NCBI GenBank assembly: GCA_934552855.1
Contig: CAKTEU010000022.1
Coordinates: 1-37,265 of the forward strand
Direction of reading: 5' to 3'
DNA: 37,265 nucleotides
From: an uncultured Eubacteriales bacterium
GTDB taxonomy: Bacteria; Bacillota; Clostridia; Oscillospirales; Acutalibacteraceae
This document shows positions 1 through 6,877 of this stretch, in pieces; the stretch's first letter is position 1, and each line of letters starts with the position of its first letter. Below the pieces are notes generated by a model. That model ran no database searches. It was given only the letters and a program-made list of their open reading frames with translations, and was not told the origin of the DNA. The translations under genes were made by a program, and so were the position numbers.

Positions 1-431
1 ACTTTGTTTGCGTTGAGGGCAATTTTGATTGCGCCTTCTGCTGCGGCAAAGCTTTCGTGACCTGCAAGGAAGCAGAAGCATTCGGTTTCTTCCGAGAGGA
101 GCATTTTTCCGAGGTTGCCGTGGCCGAGACCAACTTTACGGTTGTCCGCAACGGAACCGGGAATGCAGAAAGACTGAAGTCCTTCACCGATTGCAGCTGC
201 TGCGTCGGCAGCCTTTACGCAACCCTTTTTGAGTGCGATTGCACAGCCGACAGTGTATGCCCAAACAGCGTTTTCAAAGCAGATGGGCTGAGTGCCTCTT
301 ACGATTTTGTCAACATCAATGCCCTTTGCAAGGGTGATGTCTTTGCACTCTTCGATTGAGTTGATTCCGTATTCTTTAAGGACGCTGAGAATTTTATCTG
401 AACGTCTTTCATAGTTTTCAAATAATGACAT
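1..431 (-). CDS. GGGtGRT family protein, N-terminal part (cut by window edge)
   Basis: The gene runs off the left edge, so only about 143 N-terminal codons are visible. It starts at ATG 431-429 with a GGAGG site 9 nt upstream. The readable protein begins MSLFENYERRSDKILSVLKE and includes the segments GTQPICFENAVWAY and GHGNLGKMLLSEET. I recognise it as the GGGtGRT family (PF14057), about 330 aa when complete and of unknown biochemical function. The partner gene upstream, an Fe-S scaffold-like protein, ends 14 nt away; the two are commonly neighbours in Firmicutes, which supports both the call and a shared operon. The Gly-rich motif that names the family lies outside the visible part. Confidence 0.8.
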   Translation of the reverse strand, partial: MSLFENYERRSDKILSVLKEYGINSIEECKDITLAKGIDVDKIVRGTQPICFENAVWAYTVGCAIALKKGCVKAADAAAAIGEGLQSFCIPGSVADNRKVGLGHGNLGKMLLSEETECFCFLAGHESFAAAEGAIKIALNANK

Positions 432-445
432 TGTTCTCTACCTCC

Positions 446-1138
446 TTATTCCTGACGCGGGTCAATATACTTTGCAGCTTCTGCGAATCTGCCGTATGTG
501 CCCTTTGCCTTTTCATAGGCGGTGTTGGGATCGTCACCCTTTTTGATGAAGTCGGTCATCTTTCCGAGTGAAACAAATTCATAGCCGATTACCTGATCGT
601 CGCTGTCAAGAGCCATTCTTGTAACATAGCCTTCAGCCATTTCAAGGTAACGAACGCCCTTATACTTTGTGCCGTACATTGTGCCGACCTGTGAACGAAG
701 ACCCTTACCGAGGTCTTCAAGTCCTGCGCCGACGGTGAGTCCGTCGTCCGAGAAAGCGGACTGTGAACGGCCGTATACGATCTGAAGGAAGAGTTCACGC
801 ATTGCGGTGTTGATTGCGTCGCAAACAAGGTCGGTGTTAAGAGCTTCAAGAATCGTTTTGCCGGGAAGAATTTCACTTGCCATTGCGGCGGAGTGAGTCA
901 TACCGGAGCAGCCGATTGTTTCAACAAGAGCTTCTTCGATGATACCGTTCTTGATGTTGAGCGAAAGCTTGCAAGCGCCCTGCTGGGGTGCGCACCAGCC
1001 CACACCGTGAGTGAAACCGGAAATGTCTTTGATTTCGTATGCCTTTACCCATTTTCCTTCTTCGGGAATGGGTGCGGGACCATGGTTCGGTCCTTTTGCG
1101 ACCGTACACATTCTTTCAACTTCGTTTGAATAAGTCAT
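446..1138 (-). CDS. Iron-sulfur cluster assembly scaffold-like protein (IscU/NifU-like fold)
   Basis: A 230-aa protein. Cysteines C49 and C56 (GWCAPQQGAC) and C77 (ETIGCSGMTHSA) are placed like the cluster-ligating residues of IscU/NifU N-domains, but the protein is longer than classical IscU (about 130 aa) and belongs to the group found next to GGGtGRT proteins. An in-frame ATG exists 13 codons upstream at 1177, but AAAGGAG sits 8-9 nt before ATG 1138, so I chose 1138. It is first in a two-gene operon with the GGGtGRT gene. The role in Fe-S assembly is inferred from the family; the client is unknown. Confidence 0.8.
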   Translation of the reverse strand: MTYSNEVERMCTVAKGPNHGPAPIPEEGKWVKAYEIKDISGFTHGVGWCAPQQGACKLSLNIKNGIIEEALVETIGCSGMTHSAAMASEILPGKTILEALNTDLVCDAINTAMRELFLQIVYGRSQSAFSDDGLTVGAGLEDLGKGLRSQVGTMYGTKYKGVRYLEMAEGYVTRMALDSDDQVIGYEFVSLGKMTDFIKKGDDPNTAYEKAKGTYGRFAEAAKYIDPRQE

Positions 1139-1182
1139 GTGTTGTTCTCCTTTCGGAATGTTAATTGTTTTTGCCACCCAAT

Positions 1183-1211
1183 ATAATAGCAGAATTTTCT
1201 CTCACTTTCAA
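1183..1211 (-). promoter_or_regulatory. Vegetative promoter for the Fe-S scaffold/GGGtGRT operon
   Basis: Reading the minus strand, TTGAAA (1211-1206), a 17-nt spacer, then TATTAT (1188-1183), about 45 nt before the start codon at 1138. Confidence 0.7.
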
Positions 1212-1488
1212 TAGACTGCGTGAAAAAAATGTCGCTTTTCGCCGTGTAAAAAATATCTATTTTGACGAGAGGTGCTTTTCATTATATATTAATGACCGCT
1301 CTTTCCCGTTTTATCCGAAAATATAGGTTATCTGTTATCTCTTATCCATTCTATTATCTGTTATCTCATGCCGAATTTTTTGCCGTTTTCCTCGGCGGCA
1401 TCGCCTTCTTTTTTGCAATTCATCGTAAGGGTCGAAATACTGTGTTTGAGAGATTGTGCAATTGGAATTTATGCGGTACAAAAAGATA
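1212..1488. other. Non-coding stretch with a short direct repeat
   Basis: No gene with a ribosome site was found. A 14-bp direct repeat TTATCTGTTATCTC occurs at 1328-1341 and 1354-1367. A promoter-like TTGACG-17-TATATT lies at 1262-1290 on the plus strand, but nothing convincing follows it. Confidence 0.5.
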
Positions 1489-1515
1489 AAAAACGGGAGT
1501 CTCGCGAGACTCCTC
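1489..1515 (-). terminator. Terminator of the XRE gene, made from an interspersed palindrome
   Basis: On the minus strand the perfect 18-nt palindrome GGAGTCTCGCGAGACTCC (1514-1497) is followed by CG and six T. It lies 35 nt after the XRE stop codon. The palindrome is a copy of repeat family B listed below. Confidence 0.65.
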
Positions 1516-1525
1516 TACGAAATTA
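1494..1525 (+). repeat. Interspersed palindrome, family B, copy 1
   Basis: Palindromic core GGGAGTCTCGCGAGACTCC followed by TCTACGAAATT. Related copies lie at 21051, 21257 and 36938. Confidence 0.8.
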
Positions 1526-1549
1526 CTTTATAAAGTTCCTTCATTTTTA

Positions 1550-1777
1550 TCAATCTCTGAAATCGAAAAGTTTTTCCGGTGAAACATCAAGCACCTTACA
1601 AATTGAAAAGATAACGTCAAGTGAAACGGAACATTCCGCCGTTTCGATTCTGCTCATATGTGTTCGGCTGATATCAATTTTTTCAGACAGTTCAATTTGG
1701 GAAAATCCACGCTTTTTGCGGTAAAATGCAATGTTTGAACCCAAGTTTCTGTATTCGTTGTAATATTCATCTCTCAT
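1550..1777 (-). CDS. Small XRE/Cro-type helix-turn-helix regulator
   Basis: A 75-aa protein that is almost only an HTH_3 domain (residues about 13-66): NIAFYRKKRGFSQIELSEKI, then DISRTHMSRIETAECS as the recognition region, ending SPEKLFDF. A GTG at 1786 is in frame, but AGAGG 8 nt before ATG 1777 decides the start. A TATAAT box at 1798-1793 fits its own promoter, with no good -35. It is transcribed away from the secreted amidase-like gene and the 170-bp shared region holds three 21-bp-spaced repeats (1828-1884), so it is a candidate regulator of that gene or of itself. That link is inference. No sensor or effector domain is present. Confidence 0.85.
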   Translation of the reverse strand: MRDEYYNEYRNLGSNIAFYRKKRGFSQIELSEKIDISRTHMSRIETAECSVSLDVIFSICKVLDVSPEKLFDFRD

Positions 1778-1827
1778 AACCGTCACCTCTGTATTATAGT
1801 TTACATTTAGGTTGTGGTTATTGCGAC

Positions 1828-1884
1828 AACGTGAAAAGATATAAATGTAACGTGATAAGTTATTTTTTTAGCGTAAAAAGTTAT
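1828..1884 (+). promoter_or_regulatory. Three direct repeats at exact 21-bp period upstream of a -35 box
   Basis: AACGTGAAAAGATAT (1828-1842), AACGTGATAAGTTAT (1849-1863) and AGCGTAAAAAGTTAT (1870-1884) begin at 1828, 1849 and 1870, so they lie on one DNA face at two-turn spacing. The last ends 7 nt before TTGACA at 1892. This is the arrangement of an activator site; LytTR-type response regulators use repeats at this spacing, and the divergent XRE protein is the nearby alternative. Confidence 0.6.
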
Positions 1885-1891
1885 ATTTTCG

Positions 1892-1920
1892 TTGACAGCC
1901 GACTTAATGTGTGATATTAT
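1892..1920 (+). promoter_or_regulatory. Promoter of the secreted amidase-like gene
   Basis: TTGACA (1892-1897), 17-nt spacer, TATTAT (1915-1920). The start codon at 1953 follows after a short leader carrying AAGGAG (1939-1944). Confidence 0.8.
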
Positions 1921-1952
1921 AATTTCAACAATCATTATAAGGAGATGTCAAA

Positions 1953-4772
1953 ATGAAAAATCGTATCAAAAAATCATTATCATTGTTGCTTGCGGTAATA
2001 ATGCTGCTGTGCGCCGTGCCGATGAGCGGCAGTGCGGCGACTTATAATGTAACCGCCGCTGTTAATTTTGCAAATGCGCATTGGAACGATGGAATTGGTT
2101 TGTGTGCTGAATTTGTTTCAAGATGTCTTAATGCTGGTGGAATATCTATTCCGAACTACTCATATTATTCGTCTGGAACAAAGTCATATGAAAATAATAG
2201 CGGAACACTTGGCAGTTACACAAATCCGTATACATGTTCTGCTTCATTGTTGTTATATTTGTCAGAAAAATATAAAATAATTTCCAATCCTTCTAATTCT
2301 GATATTGACGTTGGTGATGTGGTATTTATGTACTCTATGTCTAACGGTCAATTAAGATGGCGTGATGGACATGTTGGTCTCTGCGTAAAAAAGGTTAATG
2401 GAGCACCTAAATATGCAGCGCACAATAAGGCACAGTCTGCCGGCGGATTTAGTAGCAGTTATCCGTGTACATATGTTGCTAAAGTTAGTTCATCGTCTCA
2501 AACTCACACCGTCAATTCAAGCTATGACAAAAACTTTACAGCATACCCGAAAGCAAAAATTACTGCCGGAAATATTTATGATGCAAATCATAATCAAATA
2601 AGCTCAACCGCTTGGATCGGAACTTCCGATAAGTGTACTATCAATGAAGTTTACACAGATGGCTGTTGCAAAGTATCCTACCCGCTTGATTCAGGTGGAA
2701 CTAAAACTGTATATAGTAAAATTTCACTGTTTAACGTCCACACCCATTCATATAAGGAAAATTATGAATCCGCTCACCCACATAAAAAATATATGAAATG
2801 TTCTTGCGGTGATTGGTATTATACAGGAGCAACAACATATCTTAGTTCATGCTCTGCTTGCAATCCTACAAAAGTTGTTTTTGACAAAGACAGCATTTCG
2901 TTGGGATTAAGCAAAAATAAAACTGCACAAGTCACTGCCACTATTTCCGGTAATTATTCCCATTGGATTTGTGAATGGGACGGAAATACTATTGAAGTTG
3001 ATAAAAATCAAAGCGGAAATAAAATAGTAATGACGATTTCTTCAAGGACGGCAGGAACTTCACATCTTAGTTTGAAAGCACAAGATCAAAACTATAAAAC
3101 CATTGCGGAATCAGCTATTGATGTTTGTGTCAATTATGATTATAACAGTACATTTAAATTTTCATATTCTTCAAGCGACGGAACAGGAGATACCTTACCG
3201 TTTACCGTAAAATACGGTGATACATTTACTGTTCTTAATAATAGCTTTAAAAGAGATGGATATCACTTTGACGGTTGGAACATAAAACGAAATTCAGATA
3301 ATACTTGGTATGTTGCCGGTGTGGGTTGGTGTAGCGAAGAAAGCATAAAAAACAATAAGTATGAAAAAAAGAACTATACCAATTCTCAAGAACTTGTCTT
3401 TAATGAAAGTTGGGTAAAAGGATTAAACTCCGGAGCTTCGTATACTTTTTATGCGACATGGATTCAAAATAACTTCAACATGAGATTTGATGCAAATTCC
3501 GGTACCGGATATATGAATAAAGTCTCAACCGAATTTGACATAGATTATACATTTCCGGACAGTAGTTTTGCAAGAAAAAACTATGTATTTAGCGGTTGGA
3601 ACGTTTATCGCGTAAATGACGGTAGATGGGCGACAGTCGGATATGGTTGGTTGACAGCAGACGAATTAAAGAGCAGAAACATAAATAAACAGTTGTTTGC
3701 CGCAGGAGATACTTACAAGTTGGATGATTCATGGAAGAATGGTTGCAATGATGAATATATTGACTATATAGCATATGCAACATGGAGTCCTTGTCAACAT
3801 AATTATTCTGTAATAAGCACAGTGGCATCAACTTGTGCAAAAGAAGGATATAAACTTTTTGAATGTCAATCATGTGGTGCTCAGAAAAACGAAGCAATCG
3901 CCAAGAATCCGTCTAACCACGTCGGCGGAACGGCAGTTAAAAACGCCAAAGCCGCAACCTGCACCGCAAAGGGTTATACAGGCGACACATATTGCCTCGG
4001 CTGCGGAGTTGTAACGGCAAAGGGTAAGGACATCGCCGTTAAAGCTCACACCTACGACTCCGGCAAAGTCACCACCGCCGCAACGTGCAAGGCAACAGGC
4101 GTAAAAACCTACACCTGCACAGTCTGCAAAGCAACCAAAACCGAAACCATTGCAAAGAACCCGTCAAACCACGCCGGCGGAACTGCAGTTAAAAATGCCA
4201 AAGCCGCAACCTGCACCGCAAAGGGTTACACCGGAGACACATACTGCCTCGGTTGCGGAGTTGTAACGGCAAAGGGTAAAGATATCGCAATTAAAACTCA
4301 CACCTTCGACTCCGGAAAAATCACAACCGCCGCAACGTGCAAGGCAACAGGCGTAAAAACCTACACCTGCACAATTTGCAAGGCAACCAAAACCGAAACC
4401 ATTGCAAAGAACACCTCTAACCACGTCGGCGGAACGGCAGTTAAAAACGCCAAAGCCGCAACCTGCACCGCAAAGGGTTACACCGGCGATACATACTGCC
4501 TCGGTTGCGGAGTTGTAACGGCAAAGGGTACGGAAACACCCGAACTCGGTCACGGCGACAGTAACAACGACGGCAAGTGCGACACCTGCGGCGTAACGCT
4601 CGGCGAACCCGAAAAGCCCGATACACCGGACACACCCGACACTCCCTCCGGCAATTGCTCCTGCATCTGCCACAAATCCGGAATCGCTCATTTCTTCTAT
4701 CTCATTGCACGCCTGTTCTGGAAAATATTTAAAACAAACAAAAACTGCACATGCGGCGCAGTCCATTATTAA
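1953..4772 (+). CDS. Secreted amidase-like protein with InlB-type and Cys-rich tandem repeats
   Basis: A 939-aa exported protein. Residues 1-29 are a signal peptide (basic start, LSLLLAVIMLLCAV core, GSA|A-like cleavage). Residues about 35-165 resemble the putative amidase/NlpC-P60-like fold (Amidase_6): C51 in GLCAEFVSRCL, H140 in DGHVGLC, and HN at 157-158 are likely active-site residues, suggesting peptidoglycan or peptide cleavage. Two Listeria-Bacteroides (InlB-type) repeats with FDGWN/FSGWNVY motifs follow (about 400-615), then three CxxC-bearing 84-aa repeats, a Pro/Asp linker (PDTPDTPDTP), and a terminal CSCICHKSG...NCTCGAVHY motif with a hydrophobic stretch, likely for surface retention. 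Codons 35-650 are much more AT-rich than the ends. AAGGAG lies 8 nt before ATG. Confidence 0.85.
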   Translation: MKNRIKKSLSLLLAVIMLLCAVPMSGSAATYNVTAAVNFANAHWNDGIGLCAEFVSRCLNAGGISIPNYSYYSSGTKSYENNSGTLGSYTNPYTCSASLLLYLSEKYKIISNPSNSDIDVGDVVFMYSMSNGQLRWRDGHVGLCVKKVNGAPKYAAHNKAQSAGGFSSSYPCTYVAKVSSSSQTHTVNSSYDKNFTAYPKAKITAGNIYDANHNQISSTAWIGTSDKCTINEVYTDGCCKVSYPLDSGGTKTVYSKISLFNVHTHSYKENYESAHPHKKYMKCSCGDWYYTGATTYLSSCSACNPTKVVFDKDSISLGLSKNKTAQVTATISGNYSHWICEWDGNTIEVDKNQSGNKIVMTISSRTAGTSHLSLKAQDQNYKTIAESAIDVCVNYDYNSTFKFSYSSSDGTGDTLPFTVKYGDTFTVLNNSFKRDGYHFDGWNIKRNSDNTWYVAGVGWCSEESIKNNKYEKKNYTNSQELVFNESWVKGLNSGASYTFYATWIQNNFNMRFDANSGTGYMNKVSTEFDIDYTFPDSSFARKNYVFSGWNVYRVNDGRWATVGYGWLTADELKSRNINKQLFAAGDTYKLDDSWKNGCNDEYIDYIAYATWSPCQHNYSVISTVASTCAKEGYKLFECQSCGAQKNEAIAKNPSNHVGGTAVKNAKAATCTAKGYTGDTYCLGCGVVTAKGKDIAVKAHTYDSGKVTTAATCKATGVKTYTCTVCKATKTETIAKNPSNHAGGTAVKNAKAATCTAKGYTGDTYCLGCGVVTAKGKDIAIKTHTFDSGKITTAATCKATGVKTYTCTICKATKTETIAKNTSNHVGGTAVKNAKAATCTAKGYTGDTYCLGCGVVTAKGTETPELGHGDSNNDGKCDTCGVTLGEPEKPDTPDTPDTPSGNCSCICHKSGIAHFFYLIARLFWKIFKTNKNCTCGAVHY
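3906..4531 (+). repeat. 252-bp in-frame tandem repeat, about 2.5 copies
   Basis: Units begin at 3906, 4158 and 4410, an exact 252-bp (84-codon) period, with few differences between copies. Each encodes the pattern SNHxGGTAVKNAKAATCTAK, a CLGC pair and TYTCTxCKATKTETIAKN. Copy-number change by recombination is likely here. Confidence 0.9.
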
Positions 4773-4783
4773 TCACACCCGCT

Positions 4784-4809
4784 TCCCCGGCTTCGGTCGG
4801 GGATTTTTT
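4784..4809 (+). terminator. Terminator of the amidase-like gene
   Basis: TCCCCG, loop GCTTCGGT, CGGGGA, then six T, starting 12 nt after the stop codon. Confidence 0.85.
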
Positions 4810-4943
4810 GTGCCTTAAACCGGTTTTGAAAGTCCGCGAAAAACACCGCCGAGCGATTTAAAGCGCAAACGCAATGTCAAAATTTGTGCTCTGAATGAGT
4901 CGGCGGTTATTTAAATTTTTTCACAAACATTTATCCGGCCGCA

Positions 4944-4984
4944 AAAAGCACGGCGGCACATTTTTCAATGCACCGCCGTTTTTT
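4944..4984. terminator. Bidirectional terminator
   Basis: Arms ACGGCGG (4950-4956) and CCGCCGT (4973-4979). T-runs follow on both strands: TTTTTT at 4979-4984 on plus, and TTTTT opposite 4944-4948 on minus. It serves the zinc-ribbon gene that ends at 4997 on the minus strand. Confidence 0.75.
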
Positions 4985-4996
4985 GAAAAGCTACTT

Positions 4997-5257
4997 CTAT
5001 ATCTCATCCCGTGAATCGTTTTCTTCCCACGGAAAAGGTTCGCCGTGCTTTTTGTAGTATTTTTCAACAAGATGAGCAAAGTCGATTTTTCTTATGATAC
5101 GCCAAAAAGTTTCAACCTCTTTCTGTGCTTTTTTTGCGTCTTCTGCAAGGCGGTCTTCAATTCCGTAGTAAAGGAGGTTTGCGCCGCACTTCGGGCAGCT
5201 TTGTTTCATATAGAAAACCGAAAGTTTTTCTTTGCATTTCGGACATTTGTTATCCAT
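4997..5257 (-). CDS. Small zinc-ribbon protein
   Basis: An 86-aa protein with CPKC at residues 5-8 and CPKCG at 21-25, a classical four-Cys zinc ribbon, followed by a charged, probably helical tail (residues 30-70) ending WEENDSRDEI. GGAGG lies 8 nt before ATG 5257, inside the end of the upstream transporter gene; the two genes overlap by 8 bp, so translation is probably coupled. I do not recognise a named family; the zinc ribbon suggests nucleic-acid or protein contact. No membrane segment is seen. Confidence 0.75.
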   Translation of the reverse strand: MDNKCPKCKEKLSVFYMKQSCPKCGANLLYYGIEDRLAEDAKKAQKEVETFWRIIRKIDFAHLVEKYYKKHGEPFPWEENDSRDEI

Positions 5258-6749
5258 TTTCCGTTCCTCCTTCGTTCATCTTTTGAGCCATTTCATGACG
5301 TTTTTCGGAAAGCTCGCTTCTGATTTGTTCAAGCTTTTTGCCGTGGAGCTCGTAAAAGAAAAGCGGAATAATCGAAAGAAGTCCGAGAACGCCGGGAATA
5401 ATCGTGCTGAACGCCCAAAGCCAAAATTGGGTCGGCTTTCCGAAAGCTTCGGTGCAGGTTGCGGTGCTTTGAATCAGTCCGTCGGCATCGGTGTATTCTT
5501 TGACGATATAGCCTATCACAGGGAGAAGAGCCGTTGCGATTGCTGTTGAAGCACGGCTTGAAAGCTTTCCGAGGAAGGTGAGCGTTGAAAAAGCCATTCC
5601 TTCGTTCCTGACACCCGTTTTCCATTCCATATAGTCAACGCAGTCGGCAATGACTTCGGTTGAAGCAACGGAATTATAGGTTGAAAAAATGTTTGAAACA
5701 ATGTTCCTTCCCGTGAGAATCGGAATGACAACATACCACGTTTCGTAGTTTTTATACGCAATGAGGAAAGCAATCACGCCGGTTATCGAAGAAACAACCG
5801 TGTTGTAAATCATGATTTTCAAATTTCCGAGCCGCTTTCTTGCAAAGGCAATGGTGACATATCCGATGACGGCGCCGATTCCGCCGAGGAGCGAAATGAC
5901 CGTGTTCCAGCTCATTGCCTGAAGAACCTCAACGAAGAAATATCCGCTGAAAATTCCGCCGATTCCGGAAAAGGTCGAAAGAACGCTGCTGAGAATAATC
6001 ATGAAAAGGGGTTTGTTTTTGAACATATATCTGAAGCAGTCGATGAACTTCACCTGTTCGACTTCCTGAACAACCCTTTCCTTGACGAAAAGTCCGGCGA
6101 GCGAAAAAAGGGCAAGAAGAACAATTCCCGAAATGAGACCGCAAAGGGCAAAAACCTCTTTGAGATTCATTGAAATCTTTCCGTTGTTGCTCAAATCCAT
6201 GAGAACCGGAAGCATTACTGCAGTTGAAATTCCTCCGAGAATACTGCTGATGATTCTTGCGCTTGCAATTGCCCTTGCTCTGTCGGAGGGTGTCGGACTG
6301 ATTGCGGCGCTCATGCTCCAGAAGGGAACGTCGCCGAGCGTATAGAAAAACTCCCAAATCAGGTATGACGCATACATATAAATAATTTTTACGGTCAGTT
6401 CCTTTGTGTTTTGCAAAAGAAGCGGTCCGCCCCAAAAAAGAACAGTTGCGATTGAAAGCGGAAGCGGAACAAAAAGGAGATACGGCCTCAGTTTTCCGTA
6501 TCGGGTTCTTGTTTTGTCAATGATTGCGCCCATGAGCGGATCATTGACCGTGTCCCAAATTCCGAGAACGAAAACCATTGTCGCAACGGCTTCGCTCGGT
6601 ATTCCGAAAACTTTTACAAAAAAGATTGAAAGATATGTTCCGGCAAACATATTGTAACTGAAAACCTGGCCGGAGTTTGCAAGACCGTAAATCAAATTTT
6701 CTTTGATTCCGACATATCGCACCGGTTTTCGGGCTGCCGTTTTTTCCAT
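5250..6749 (-). CDS. MFS transporter, glycoside-pentoside-hexuronide (GPH) cation symporter family
   Basis: A 499-aa polytopic membrane protein with about 12 hydrophobic segments. The signature loop after the second helix, DTVNDPLMGAIIDKTRTRYG followed by KLRPY, identifies the GPH:cation symporter (MFS_2) group, which imports sugars and glycosides with Na+ or H+. Of two in-frame ATGs, 6749 is preceded by AAAGGA at 9 nt while 6767 has no ribosome site, so 6749 is chosen. It overlaps the zinc-ribbon gene by 8 bp. The substrate cannot be read; no glycosidase gene is adjacent. The second GPH transporter in the window (17612-19177) is clearly divergent from it. Confidence 0.9.
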   Translation of the reverse strand: MEKTAARKPVRYVGIKENLIYGLANSGQVFSYNMFAGTYLSIFFVKVFGIPSEAVATMVFVLGIWDTVNDPLMGAIIDKTRTRYGKLRPYLLFVPLPLSIATVLFWGGPLLLQNTKELTVKIIYMYASYLIWEFFYTLGDVPFWSMSAAISPTPSDRARAIASARIISSILGGISTAVMLPVLMDLSNNGKISMNLKEVFALCGLISGIVLLALFSLAGLFVKERVVQEVEQVKFIDCFRYMFKNKPLFMIILSSVLSTFSGIGGIFSGYFFVEVLQAMSWNTVISLLGGIGAVIGYVTIAFARKRLGNLKIMIYNTVVSSITGVIAFLIAYKNYETWYVVIPILTGRNIVSNIFSTYNSVASTEVIADCVDYMEWKTGVRNEGMAFSTLTFLGKLSSRASTAIATALLPVIGYIVKEYTDADGLIQSTATCTEAFGKPTQFWLWAFSTIIPGVLGLLSIIPLFFYELHGKKLEQIRSELSEKRHEMAQKMNEGGTENG

Positions 6750-6785
6750 CAGAACCAGTCCTTTCATAAAGCTTTGAAAAAAGCA

Positions 6786-6816
6786 GAAAAAATAACCGAA
6801 AGCGCAGTGCTTTCGG
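6786..6816 (-). terminator. Terminator after the yfcC-like gene
   Basis: Minus strand: CCGAAAGC, loop ACTGC, GCTTTCGG (6816-6796), then TTATTTTTT. It lies 62 nt beyond the stop codon at 6878. Confidence 0.8.
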
Positions 6817-6820
6817 CTAT

Positions 6821-6849
6821 AGTTTACAGTGTTTTGTTTCTCACGTCAA
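6821..6849 (-). promoter_or_regulatory. Weak promoter candidate for the GPH transporter
   Basis: Minus strand TTGACG (6849-6844), 17-nt spacer, TAAACT (6826-6821). The start point would fall within the terminator hairpin just downstream, which makes the call doubtful. Confidence 0.3.
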
Positions 6850-6877
6850 TATTTTTGTGAAAAATGTTGTAGATTTA

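Noticed and set aside
1262..1489. Possible 65-75-aa membrane peptide behind TTGACG-17-TATATT on the plus strand
   Set aside because: The promoter-like boxes overlap the proposed start codon, no ribosome site is present, and the hydrophobic stretch comes from T-rich DNA.
4164..4766. Long open frame on the minus strand (200 codons)
   Set aside because: It is the mirror of the 252-bp repeats in the secreted protein; composition is Cys/Gly/Val-rich and it has no ribosome site.
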